Below the pieces are notes generated by a model. The model was given only the letters and a program-made list of their open reading frames with translations, was not told where the DNA came from and made no database searches. A stretch of DNA of 64,000 nt from Sneathiella aquimaris (lineage in GTDB: Bacteria > Pseudomonadota > Alphaproteobacteria > Sneathiellales > Sneathiellaceae), in NCBI RefSeq assembly GCF_026409565.1, contig NZ_CP112881.1, forward strand, positions 744,001 to 808,000. The letters run 5' to 3'. The position numbers and the translations under genes are program-made. The stretch's first letter is position 1. Each line of letters starts with the position of its first letter. Below, in pieces: positions 31,644 through 39,294 of this stretch.

Positions 31644-33113
31644 TTATTCTCCTTTAGTTGTGGCGTCGAGTGGGGTCGCCTTCCAGAAGTAGCGACGGAA
31701 ACCGCGTTTGTGATCGTAATCCTTGATACGAAACACCATTTTCATTTTCAGGCCAACCGTGAGCTCATCCTTTGGGTCAATATCGGTGAAATCACTCATC
31801 AGGCGACCGCCTTCTTCAAACTGTATCATACCATAGTAAGCAGGTGGATCAGGCGAGAAAGTCAATCGATCCGCGGTGTATGAGTTCATAGTCGCGATTT
31901 TGTCAGCAAAAGCGTACTCTTCCTGACTGTCAATTTCACCGCAGTTTTCATTGACGCACATTCTGGCTTTCGGGAATTGCGCAGTGCCGCATTTTGTACA
32001 TTTTCCGCCCAGCATGCGCTGTGCCATCTTACGGTTCCGGTACAAAGTACTTAAGCCCGTATTCTTGTCCACTTCAGCCCGGATCCCCAATTCCATTGTG
32101 ATAAGATTGTTGAAGGCGAGGAAGCGGTTATAGTTGTTCTCTTCTTTTCTGCGCGCCAGTGATCCGGTTATACCAGTACGGGCAGGCAAGGATGAGATAG
32201 CATCAGTTACCTCAAATATGAGGGCGTCACTTCCCTGACCAAAGCTGGCGACAAGAATTTTATCGCCCGGCTTTGCTGTTTCCAACTCTTTGACCAACAT
32301 GACGAGGGCATGGGCTGTTCCTGTTTCACCGCAGTTGGCCTGCATGTTGTCGGCAACACACTCGGGGGCGATGCCAACTTTCTTTGCTATTCCGGCGGAG
32401 ACGTTCCGGGCGGCGGCAGGAAAGCAGAAGGTTGTGATGTCCTGAGCGCGAACGCCCGATTTTTCCAGAACGCCGTTGATCGCGGCAGGGACAATTTTGA
32501 AATATCCCTCGTCCCGGACCCAGCGTTCTTCCCAGCTATAATCAAAACTTTCATCTTCGCCGCGGAAATGGTCCACGAAATCAACGGTCTCTGAGTGTTG
32601 GCCAAGACAAGTTGCAATGACATCACCTTCGCCGATCAACAAGGCGGCGGCTCCGTCACCGGACGTGAATTCCAAGGGGCTTGCCGCCTTTGTCCTGCGT
32701 TTTTCGGAAGCGGTCACCAATATGGGGGCATCGGCACCGTTCGCCGCTTTTAATGCTGTGCAAAGCGCAGAACTTCCGGCCCGCTGCGAGGACGCAAAGT
32801 CCAGTGTCTGCAGGCCGGTTTTCAAATTAAGGGCGTCGGCGACAACACCAGCATTCTGGCGATCCATAAACGGAAAGGTTGTCGAGGCAAGATAAACGGC
32901 AGAGAGATCGTCCCGATCGAGGGCGGTAAGGCAGTCGCGTCCAGCCTCAACAGCCATAGTAATGCTATCTTCATCCCAGTTGGCAGAAGATCGTTCCCCT
33001 TTTGAAAGTCCTTTCAAACCCGGGTTGACCCAGGCATGGGCTTTGAAGATTTCACTCCGCTGTAATCGGCTTTTGGGGATATACCCGCCGTAGGCTAATA
33101 TTCCGGCTGCCAC
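31644..33113 (-). CDS. Ketosynthase-like (HMG-CoA synthase-type) protein fused to Zn-ribbon/OB domain (DUF35)
   Basis: 489 aa in two parts. Residues about 1-345 have the thiolase-superfamily fold of HMG-CoA synthase/KAS III (NWDEDSITMAVEAGRDCL at the N-terminus, NCGETGTAHALVML near 275). Residues about 355-485 are a DUF35-type module with a zinc ribbon (CTKCGTAQFPKARMC, then CGE) and an OB fold. The catalytic Cys position of HMG-CoA synthase (ACYGG) aligns with SQRAG, so Q110 replaces it. The enzyme may be a decarboxylase or a non-catalytic partner of the thiolase. It is the first gene of the pair, downstream of a region with two inverted repeats. Confidence 0.82.
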   Translation of the reverse strand: MAAGILAYGGYIPKSRLQRSEIFKAHAWVNPGLKGLSKGERSSANWDEDSITMAVEAGRDCLTALDRDDLSAVYLASTTFPFMDRQNAGVVADALNLKTGLQTLDFASSQRAGSSALCTALKAANGADAPILVTASEKRRTKAASPLEFTSGDGAAALLIGEGDVIATCLGQHSETVDFVDHFRGEDESFDYSWEERWVRDEGYFKIVPAAINGVLEKSGVRAQDITTFCFPAAARNVSAGIAKKVGIAPECVADNMQANCGETGTAHALVMLVKELETAKPGDKILVASFGQGSDALIFEVTDAISSLPARTGITGSLARRKEENNYNRFLAFNNLITMELGIRAEVDKNTGLSTLYRNRKMAQRMLGGKCTKCGTAQFPKARMCVNENCGEIDSQEEYAFADKIATMNSYTADRLTFSPDPPAYYGMIQFEEGGRLMSDFTDIDPKDELTVGLKMKMVFRIKDYDHKRGFRRYFWKATPLDATTKGE

Positions 33114-33270
33114 ATTTTTCTCCTTACCATCAAAGTATTTTTATTTTTCTTGCCAATCTTGACCTGTAAAAATATTCATTCTTCTGAACCAGCTTGTCTC
33201 AGGGGGATGTTGTTTGCAAAAGAAAATCAATGATGCAAAGTTATCAACACTTCTGAGATTCACGCTTGGC

Positions 33271-33305
33271 TACTTGCCCTGTTCGTTTTTATTTTGAGGC
33301 AAGTA
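33271..33305. promoter_or_regulatory. Inverted repeat TACTTGCC...GGCAAGTA
   Basis: Perfect 8-bp arms at 33271-33278 and 33298-33305 separated by 19 bp. It could be a hairpin in a leader RNA or paired regulator half-sites. Confidence 0.35.
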
Positions 33306-33344
33306 ACGGTGAATGAAGTGGTGATAAATTAGCGGCCGAAAAAT

Positions 33345-33362
33345 TAATAAGCAAGCTTATTA
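33345..33362. promoter_or_regulatory. MarR-type operator candidate TAATAAGC-AA-GCTTATTA
   Basis: Perfect 8-bp palindrome arms with a 2-bp centre, 83 bp upstream of the MarR gene at 33446. The form resembles operators of MarR proteins that respond to aromatic or acyl-CoA ligands. Autoregulation and control of the divergent ketosynthase/thiolase pair is an inference. Confidence 0.5.
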
Positions 33363-33445
33363 TTTTCCGGTTTGGCTTCTGGTTGGTTGATTTTGCAATG
33401 TGCGGAATTGGTAGCGAGGGCGTGAATGCGCCAAAAGGACAGGGC

Positions 33446-33940
33446 ATGGATTACAAGGATCACAGAGCAGGGTTTGTTTTTAGCGATATTGCACGGTTCC
33501 GCGCCCGGTTATTTGACCGTTTAATGTCTCCCCATGGGCTGACTACGTCTCAGGCTTGGGTTCTGGCGCAATTGTTTGTTGAAGATAATCTGCCGCAAAA
33601 CGAAATTGCGCGGCGAATGGGGGTTGGAACTGTTACTGTTGGTGGGTTGGTCGAACGCCTGGAAGCGCGCGGGCTGGTGGAGCGCTGTGTGGATGCGGAA
33701 GACCGCCGGGTAAAACGGGTGTTGCTAAAAGAGGCGGCAATCCCAATTGGGCGGATACTGGCTGCCTGTGGTGTCGAGGTGAACAAGTTGGCCTTTGCCG
33801 GGATGTCCGATGACGTGGCTCAGCAGGCCATGGATGCGTTGGTGGAGGTGCGCCAAAATCTGCTGGATGCATTGGAAGATGATCAGGATCTGAAAAATGC
33901 AACTGATATTCTGTTGGCCAAACAAGACGAGATCGATTGA
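33446..33940 (+). CDS. MarR family transcriptional regulator
   Basis: 164 aa from the ATG at 33446, chosen because AAGGACAGGG lies just upstream; the open frame extends to a GTG/ATG at 33383 with no good ribosome binding site. The winged helix covers about residues 30-110: TTSQAWVLAQLFVEDNLPQN, the recognition helix MGVGTVTVGGLVERLEARGL and the wing DAEDRRVKRVLL. MarR proteins bind palindromes as dimers and release DNA upon small-ligand binding. A palindrome of fitting type lies upstream, and the divergent operon encodes acyl-CoA enzymes. Ligand unknown. Confidence 0.88.
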   Translation: MDYKDHRAGFVFSDIARFRARLFDRLMSPHGLTTSQAWVLAQLFVEDNLPQNEIARRMGVGTVTVGGLVERLEARGLVERCVDAEDRRVKRVLLKEAAIPIGRILAACGVEVNKLAFAGMSDDVAQQAMDALVEVRQNLLDALEDDQDLKNATDILLAKQDEID

Positions 33941-34077
33941 TTTTTAGGCGTTGCCCCAACGCGTTTATTGCCGTCAGCGATTGATATGAAATAAAAGCCG
34001 GGACTTGACTGAAGTCAATGTACGTTTCTCTCATATAGGGCAAATCTGGTAACCAGACTGCTGCAGGGGAGGGAGAA

Positions 34078-34626
34078 ATGGTGCCGATAAGTCAGCCTTT
34101 AAGGGATGTATGCCAGCCCTTACCCGTTGAGGAACTGGAATTTCCGCTTACATACTTACAGCAGGAACATAAGCGACATATCGACATCTGCCACTATTTT
34201 CTGAGACCCGATATTTTTCAGACCATGTGTTCCCCGCAAGGGCAGGAATTAGCCGCTCGGCTCTACATGTTTCTGACCAGTCAGCTTCCCCTTCTTATTA
34301 AAGATGAGCAGCAGGAGCTTTTCCCGCGCCTGCTTCAATCAGCTGGCGGGAGGGAATTACAAAAGAATATCGAATTTGCCAGTAGAGAGCACAAATTTGA
34401 TATTGATTTGATCGAGTTTGTTTTGGCCGACCTGAAGCCCCTTTGCAAGGGTCATATTCTTGTAAACCCACTGCGGCTGGAGTTGAATCTAACAACGCTG
34501 TTGGAAGGCGTGGCGCGGCACGCAAAATGGGAAAGTGAGACGTTGATTTCTTATGCTCAGGACACTTTGTCCAATGCGGACCTTCAATCACTGTCTAAAA
34601 AAATGAAAGAACACCATCTTTCGTGA
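34078..34626 (+). CDS. Hemerythrin-like (HHE) domain protein, ligand set incomplete
   Basis: 182 aa, four-helix bundle pattern of the alphaproteobacterial hemerythrin-HHE family: FPLTYLQQEHKRHIDICHYF, LPLLIKDEQQELFPRLL, ASREHKFDID and GVARHAKWESETL. Hemerythrins bind a di-iron centre for oxygen or redox sensing. In close relatives the second helix reads LPLHI-x-DEE, and here the His is L73 with DEQQE in place of DEEED. The site is therefore probably altered or lost. It lies between two MarR genes; the downstream one is convergent, with 3 bp between the stops. The ATG is preceded by GGGAGGGAGAA. Confidence 0.72.
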   Translation: MVPISQPLRDVCQPLPVEELEFPLTYLQQEHKRHIDICHYFLRPDIFQTMCSPQGQELAARLYMFLTSQLPLLIKDEQQELFPRLLQSAGGRELQKNIEFASREHKFDIDLIEFVLADLKPLCKGHILVNPLRLELNLTTLLEGVARHAKWESETLISYAQDTLSNADLQSLSKKMKEHHLS

Positions 34627-34629
34627 ATG

Positions 34630-35088
34630 TTAGGCGTTCTGTTCGTTATCCAGACGCTTCATGTTTTGCAGAAGTTTGTTCATATAGTGAACGCAGGCGA
34701 TACGGTCGTCAAAAGACATCCCCTGTAGGGAGTGGTCGTAGAAGTCATTGATCAGCGGTTTAATAACATCCCACAATTCCTCTCCCTTATTCGTCAGGCT
34801 GATGCGTCGGGACCTGTTATCCGAGGGGTCGATGGTTCGGGTTAGGAGTTGACGTTCTTCCAGGCGGCTCAGTAAGCCGGTCATATTCTGCCGGCTGACC
34901 ATCAGATAATCACACAGTTCAGAGACTGTCATGCCTGAACAAGCCGTCTCTCGCGACAAGGCGCCAATAATTGACCATTGCTGCGTGGTTATCTGTTCAG
35001 ACTCAAGTGCCCGACTTCCCACTTTGTTCAACATGTTCGCTGTTTGATATAAGCGAAAGAACAACTTATTGCTTAATTCATCTATCAT
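34630..35088 (-). CDS. MarR family regulator, BadR-like by context
   Basis: 152 aa from the ATG at 35088; a TTG at 35124 would add 12 residues. The winged helix spans about 30-115 (TTQQWSIIGALSRE, LCDYLMVSRQNMTGLLSRLEERQL, and DPSDNRSRRISLT). It is divergent from the acyl-CoA dehydrogenase of the aliB-badH-badI-like operon. In Rhodopseudomonas palustris the MarR protein BadR represses the cyclohexanecarboxylate genes and is released by a pathway CoA ester. The same role is likely here by position, not by a demonstrated orthology. A 12-bp palindrome lies between the two genes. Confidence 0.85.
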   Translation of the reverse strand: MIDELSNKLFFRLYQTANMLNKVGSRALESEQITTQQWSIIGALSRETACSGMTVSELCDYLMVSRQNMTGLLSRLEERQLLTRTIDPSDNRSRRISLTNKGEELWDVIKPLINDFYDHSLQGMSFDDRIACVHYMNKLLQNMKRLDNEQNA

Positions 35089-35124
35089 GGTGAGGTAGAA
35101 TAAAGGATTGTGGATTAAAAACAA

Positions 35125-35136
35125 TCAATATATTGA
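35125..35136. promoter_or_regulatory. Candidate MarR operator TCAATATATTGA
   Basis: Perfect 12-bp palindrome in the 105-bp divergent region between the MarR gene and the acyl-CoA dehydrogenase. It overlaps a TTGACA (35133-35138) that could be a -35 element for the catabolic operon, which would fit repression. Confidence 0.45.
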
Positions 35137-35193
35137 CATAATAAATTTTTCAAACAACACTTGGGCCAGTAAATAAAAAGGTGGAGAACACCC

Positions 35194-36339
35194 ATGGACT
35201 TTTCATTAAGTGAAGATCAGCAATCTATTCTGGAGGCTGCTCGGCAATTCTCAGTGAATGAGGTTGCCCCCGGTTATCAAGCGCGTGACAAGTCGGGACA
35301 ATTTTCAAGAGACCTGACCCGAAAGATGGGCGCATTGGGATTGATTGCGTCGGAACAACCCGAAGAGCTGGGAGGGTCAGGCGTTGATCATCTTACGACC
35401 GGCCTCATCATCGAAGCCATTGCAGCCAATGATTTCAATATGGCCTATGTCCAGTTGCTGGGATCATTGAACAGTCAGATTCTAGCAGGCTATGCGTCCC
35501 CAGAGCTGGCCCAAAAATGGATCCCGCGGATCTGTGCAGGTGAGGCCATTCTTGGGGTCGCCCTGACTGAACCGGGGGGCGGTTCAGATGCGGCCAATCT
35601 ACAGCTTAAGGCGCGCAAAACGGACGGCGGGTTCTTATTAAACGGAGAGAAAACCTCAATTTCGATGGCCGATCAGGCTGACATCATGATTGTGTTTGCC
35701 CGGACAGGGGCCACAGACAGCCGTGCCCGTGGTGTTAGCGCATTTTTGGTTGAAATGAATTGGGATGGCATTGAGGTGGGCCGTTTTGATGATCTGGGAC
35801 AGCGGTGTATCGGCCGGGGGTCGATTTTCTTTGACGATTGTTTTGTTCCCGCTGACCATCAATTGGGTGAAGAAAACAAAGCTTTCTCGCAGGTTATGGA
35901 AGGGTTCGATTTCAGTCGCGCTCTTATAGGATTGCAATGTCTGGCAGTGGCGTCGCAGTCTCTTGACGAAACCTGGTCCTATGTTCAGCAAAGAGAAGCC
36001 TTTGGGAGGCCAATCAGTGTCAATCAGGGCGTAACCTTCCCCTTGGCGGAAGCGCAGACGTATCTTGATGCGGCCCGCCTTCTTTGTCAGAAAACGCTGT
36101 GGTTGAAGGACCAGGGGCTACCCCATACCAAAGAAGCGGCCATGTGCAAATGGTGGCCGCCAAAGTTGGCCTTTGAGATCGTTCATCAATGCCTGTTGTT
36201 ACATGGGCATGGCGGATACGGGAAAGACTACCTGTTCGAACAGAGATTGCGGGATGTTCTTGGATTGCAGATCGGGGATGGAACCGCGCAGATAATGAAA
36301 ATGATAATTGCGAGAGAAAAACTGGGAGAAAATCAATGA
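35194..36339 (+). CDS. aliB: Acyl-CoA dehydrogenase, probable cyclohexanecarboxyl-CoA dehydrogenase
   Basis: 381 aa FAD enzyme of the acyl-CoA dehydrogenase superfamily: MDFSLSEDQQSILEA, ALTEPGGGSDAANLQ near residue 130, QREAFGRPISVNQGVTFPLA near 268 and LHGHGGYGKDYLFEQRLRD near 335. Its place before badH- and badI-like genes and behind a MarR gene suggests the step that converts cyclohexanecarboxyl-CoA to the cyclohexene. The canonical YEGT catalytic Glu position is QIGDGT, with Asp in place of Glu. Its ATGA overlaps the next start. The symbol is by context; a general acyl-CoA dehydrogenase remains possible. Confidence 0.72.
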   Translation: MDFSLSEDQQSILEAARQFSVNEVAPGYQARDKSGQFSRDLTRKMGALGLIASEQPEELGGSGVDHLTTGLIIEAIAANDFNMAYVQLLGSLNSQILAGYASPELAQKWIPRICAGEAILGVALTEPGGGSDAANLQLKARKTDGGFLLNGEKTSISMADQADIMIVFARTGATDSRARGVSAFLVEMNWDGIEVGRFDDLGQRCIGRGSIFFDDCFVPADHQLGEENKAFSQVMEGFDFSRALIGLQCLAVASQSLDETWSYVQQREAFGRPISVNQGVTFPLAEAQTYLDAARLLCQKTLWLKDQGLPHTKEAAMCKWWPPKLAFEIVHQCLLLHGHGGYGKDYLFEQRLRDVLGLQIGDGTAQIMKMIIAREKLGENQ

Positions 36340-37094
36340 AGGGCTTAACAGGTAAAACGGCAATCGTCACAGGCGGCGGTGGCGGTCTGGGGAGTGCTAT
36401 TTGTGCCCGCTTGGCTGAAGAAGACGTGACCGTCGGGGTGTTTGATCTGAACCTTGATGCGGCCAGCAAGGTGGCGAAAAAAATCGGCAAGAACGCCAAA
36501 GCCTATGCTGTGGATATATCAGACCAGCAGGCTGTTATTAATGCGGTTGCCGCCTTTGAAAAGGCTCATGGTCAGACTGATATTCTTGTCAACAACGCGG
36601 GCTGGGATCAGGTCGGGAATTTTCTGCAAACAGACAAAGCCTTGTGGGAGAAAATTGTAGGGATTAATTTGTGGGGGCCGTTACATATGACCCATGCCGT
36701 TGCCAGCGGTATGGCAGAACGCGGATCTGGAAAAATTATAACAATTGCATCTGATGCTGCGCGTGTGGGATCCAGTGGAGAGGGTGTATATTCTGCTTGT
36801 AAGGGCGGAATGGTTGCCTTTTCCAAAACGCTTGCCCGCGAGCTTGCTCGTAAGAATGTTAATGTGAACGTTGTTTGTCCGGGCCCCTCAGATACCGCAA
36901 TCCTTAATGATTTTATTGGGGAAGGCGAGATGGGGCAAAAAATTTATGAAGGACTGAAACGTGCCATTCCTTTTAAAAGGCTGGGGCAGCCAGAGGATTT
37001 TGGCGGTATCGTTACTTTTCTAGCAAGTGAAGAAGCAAGTTACATTACGGGGCAGGTCATCAGTGTTTCTGGTGGCCTGACAATGGCAGGATAA
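36336..37094 (+). CDS. badH: SDR dehydrogenase, probable 2-hydroxycyclohexanecarboxyl-CoA dehydrogenase
   Basis: 252 aa short-chain dehydrogenase/reductase. The start is the ATG at 36336, overlapping the previous stop by 4 bp. Cofactor motif TGGGGGLGSAIC at the N-terminus, NNAG near residue 88, catalytic Ser in IASDAARVGS and YSACKGG. In R. palustris BadH oxidises 2-hydroxycyclohexanecarboxyl-CoA to the 2-keto compound with NAD, directly before ring opening by BadI. Length (BadH is 255 aa) and position support this. Many SDRs look similar, so identity rests mainly on the badI neighbour 14 bp downstream. Confidence 0.78.
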   Translation: MKGLTGKTAIVTGGGGGLGSAICARLAEEDVTVGVFDLNLDAASKVAKKIGKNAKAYAVDISDQQAVINAVAAFEKAHGQTDILVNNAGWDQVGNFLQTDKALWEKIVGINLWGPLHMTHAVASGMAERGSGKIITIASDAARVGSSGEGVYSACKGGMVAFSKTLARELARKNVNVNVVCPGPSDTAILNDFIGEGEMGQKIYEGLKRAIPFKRLGQPEDFGGIVTFLASEEASYITGQVISVSGGLTMAG

Positions 37095-37108
37095 GAAGGA
37101 ACAAGAAA

Positions 37109-37891
37109 ATGTCTTTTGAAGATATCATTTACGAAGAAAAAAATGGCGCTGCGTGGATTACCATTAACCGGCCAGAAAAATACAACGCGTTTCGGGCACA
37201 AACTGTTGAGGAACTTATCCAGGCTTTTCATAAAGCCGCCTGGAACAAAGAGATTGGCGTTATTGTTCTAACCGGCGCCGGTGAAAAGGCCTTTTGTACA
37301 GGCGGCGACCAGTCTGCCCATGATGGGCAATATGACGGCCGCGGAACGATTGGCCTGCCGGTTGAGGAATTGCAAAGTCTGATCCGGGATATCCCTCAAC
37401 CGGTTATCGCCCGTGTTCAAGGGTTTGCAATCGGTGGAGGCAATGTTCTGGCGACGATTTGTGATTTGACTATTGCTTCTGAAAAAGCCCAGTTCGGCCA
37501 GGTTGGCCCAAAAGTTGGTTCGGTTGATCCGGGATTTGGAACAGCCTATCTGGCGCGGGTTGTCGGTGAAAAAAAAGCCCGGGAAATCTGGTATTTGAAC
37601 CGTCGTTATACTGCTCATGAGGCCGAAAAAATGGGCTTGGTGAATACGGTTGTCCCTCATGACAGGCTGGATGCTGAAGTAGAGCAATGGTGCGCCGAGA
37701 TTTTGGATAAAAGTCCGACAGCGATTTCGATTGCTAAAAAATCCTTCAATCTGGATAGCGAGAATATCCGTGCGATATCGGGTATGGGCATGCAAGCGCT
37801 CAAGCTCTATTATGAAACAGATGAATCCCGTGAAGGGGTAAATGCGTTCAATGAAAAGCGTAAACCCGATTTCAGAAGTAAAATGAAGTAA
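37109..37891 (+). CDS. badI: 2-ketocyclohexanecarboxyl-CoA hydrolase
   Basis: 260 aa crotonase-fold enzyme that cleaves the ring of 2-ketocyclohexanecarboxyl-CoA to pimelyl-CoA. The sequence resembles BadI of R. palustris closely as I recall it: same length, CTGGDQSAHDGQYDGRGT near residue 65, VQGFAIGGGNVLATICDLTI near 105, GQVGPKVGSVDPGFGTA near 130, and the C-terminal YYETDESREGVNAF. These are much closer than to general enoyl-CoA hydratases. The operon thus appears to encode the dehydrogenation, hydroxyl oxidation and ring cleavage steps. The ligase AliA and hydratase BadK are not seen in the window. Confidence 0.88.
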   Translation: MSFEDIIYEEKNGAAWITINRPEKYNAFRAQTVEELIQAFHKAAWNKEIGVIVLTGAGEKAFCTGGDQSAHDGQYDGRGTIGLPVEELQSLIRDIPQPVIARVQGFAIGGGNVLATICDLTIASEKAQFGQVGPKVGSVDPGFGTAYLARVVGEKKAREIWYLNRRYTAHEAEKMGLVNTVVPHDRLDAEVEQWCAEILDKSPTAISIAKKSFNLDSENIRAISGMGMQALKLYYETDESREGVNAFNEKRKPDFRSKMK

Positions 37892-37993
37892 CAGCGCTGG
37901 AAGAATACTTTGCTTCATCGTTGAAGTTTTATCTTTCGGTGAATAGGTTAGGGGCAGTGACAGAGATTCCCCTATTGTACCAGCGAGGACGCA

Positions 37994-38647
37994 GTGGAAG
38001 AAAATGAAGAGAAGGCGTTTAATGCGCCGCCCGCCAGTTTGTATACAGCTGCGTCCCTGATTATTTTACATATTATGCTGACGGTCGCCGATCAGGCGAC
38101 AGTTGAATGGCTGTATGGAACAATGGCTTTTAGCACGGATCGGTTCGCCGGTTTTCTGGCGGATCCATCCCTGAACGGTTCCATTAAGACGCTGTTGAAT
38201 TTAAGCAGTCATCTTTTTCTACATGCGGACTTCATGCATTTGCTGACAAATGCATTCATGTTGCTGGCATTCGGTGCATTGGTAGAGCGTGCGAAGGGGA
38301 AAATCGCCTTTTTCGTCGTTTTTTTTCTATGTGGCTGGCTGGGGGCTGTCGGGGAATATTTGACGACGGCGGCTGATACAAGCGCTTACCTAATCGGTGC
38401 ATCAGGCGCTGTTTTTGGAATGATGGGGGCTTCCGTCTGGCTTCTGCTTCCCAGATTTGGCCTGAAAAAAATAGTCGCGTTCATTGGCGTGATGATGGGT
38501 CTTAATCTTGTGATCGGATTGACGCCCCTTGGAGCCTTGCTGGCCGGTGAGGGGAACAGTATCTCGTGGGCGGCCCATCTGGCAGGTTTTGTCGGTGGAT
38601 TTCTTATATTCCCATTGCTGGGCCGAGCATCCGAAAAGCAAGAATAG
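37994..38647 (+). CDS. Rhomboid family intramembrane serine protease
   Basis: 217 aa, six membrane helices. The catalytic dyad is present: S137 in IGASGAVFG and H195 in AAHLAGFVGG; the HADFMHLLTNAFML helix 2 with N86 completes the oxyanion region. Rhomboids cleave membrane-embedded substrates. The GTG at 37994 is preceded by GAGGACGCA; no upstream ATG is possible because the frame closes. Substrates are unknown. It is 102 bp behind badI, probably a separate unit. Confidence 0.9.
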   Translation: MEENEEKAFNAPPASLYTAASLIILHIMLTVADQATVEWLYGTMAFSTDRFAGFLADPSLNGSIKTLLNLSSHLFLHADFMHLLTNAFMLLAFGALVERAKGKIAFFVVFFLCGWLGAVGEYLTTAADTSAYLIGASGAVFGMMGASVWLLLPRFGLKKIVAFIGVMMGLNLVIGLTPLGALLAGEGNSISWAAHLAGFVGGFLIFPLLGRASEKQE

Positions 38648-38736
38648 TCTCGATTTTCACAATAATGTCAAAAGCCTTTTCAGATGGTTTGCGTTACTTT
38701 TACGTCTTCTAATGAAATTGGAAGGGCAATTGACAG

Positions 38737-39198
38737 ATGTTCACTAAAGCGCTTTTAAAATATTCTGCACTCTTCTTTTTGATATTTTATGCGGGGAGTC
38801 TATCGGCGGGAGAAGAACAACCTTATCGGACGACTGTTTTCGGTTGGGCAGCTGAAGGATATGACGTCGTCGCGTATTTCACGGAAAGTCGCCCGGTTGA
38901 GGGACTAAGCGCGTTCAAGCATAAGTGGCAGGGGGTAAACTGGCGATTTTCCAGTGCGGCAAATCGGGATCTGTTTGCCAAAGACCCGTCCCAATATGCA
39001 CCTCAATTTGGGGGATATTGTGCCTATGCGGTGTCGCAGGGATATACAGCCAGTGTGATCCCCGAAGCCTGGTCGATCGTGGAAGGTAAACTCTACCTGA
39101 ATTATTCAAAAGGGGTTCAGGAAATCTGGGAAAAGGACATTCCCGGATATATTAGTGCCGGGACTGAAAACTGGCCCAAAATCAAGAAAGATTTGTGA
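38737..39198 (+). CDS. Secreted YHS domain protein
   Basis: 153 aa with a signal peptide (hydrophobic FFLIFYAGSL, cleavage near SAG at residue 25). The mature protein contains a YHS-type domain: VFGWAAEGYDVVAYFTE, FKHKWQGVNWRFSSAANRDLF and YAPQFGGYCAYAVSQGY. YHS domains are small metal-associated modules, and secreted single-domain members like this are common in proteobacteria without a known reaction. It is followed by a strong terminator shared with the convergent cys block. Confidence 0.85.
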   Translation: MFTKALLKYSALFFLIFYAGSLSAGEEQPYRTTVFGWAAEGYDVVAYFTESRPVEGLSAFKHKWQGVNWRFSSAANRDLFAKDPSQYAPQFGGYCAYAVSQGYTASVIPEAWSIVEGKLYLNYSKGVQEIWEKDIPGYISAGTENWPKIKKDL

Positions 39199-39207
39199 GA
39201 GAATAGA

Positions 39208-39248
39208 AAAGCACCTGGCCATAAGCGGGGGAGGTTGCCAGGTGCTTT
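39208..39248. terminator. Bidirectional intrinsic terminator between YHS and DUF934 genes
   Basis: AAAGCACCTGGC, 17-nt loop, GCCAGGTGCTTT. The 12-bp arms are perfect and lie between convergent genes. Confidence 0.85.
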
Positions 39249-39294
39249 CTAGAATGAAATATCGGGAAAGAAACGATATTTCATAGGTCAACGA

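Larger units (their letters stand above)
33114..33445. other. Divergent regulatory region between ketosynthase-OB and MarR genes
   Basis: 332 bp without a gene. It contains two inverted repeats (33271-33305 and 33345-33362) and should hold the promoters for both directions. Nothing else was recognised. Confidence 0.6.
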
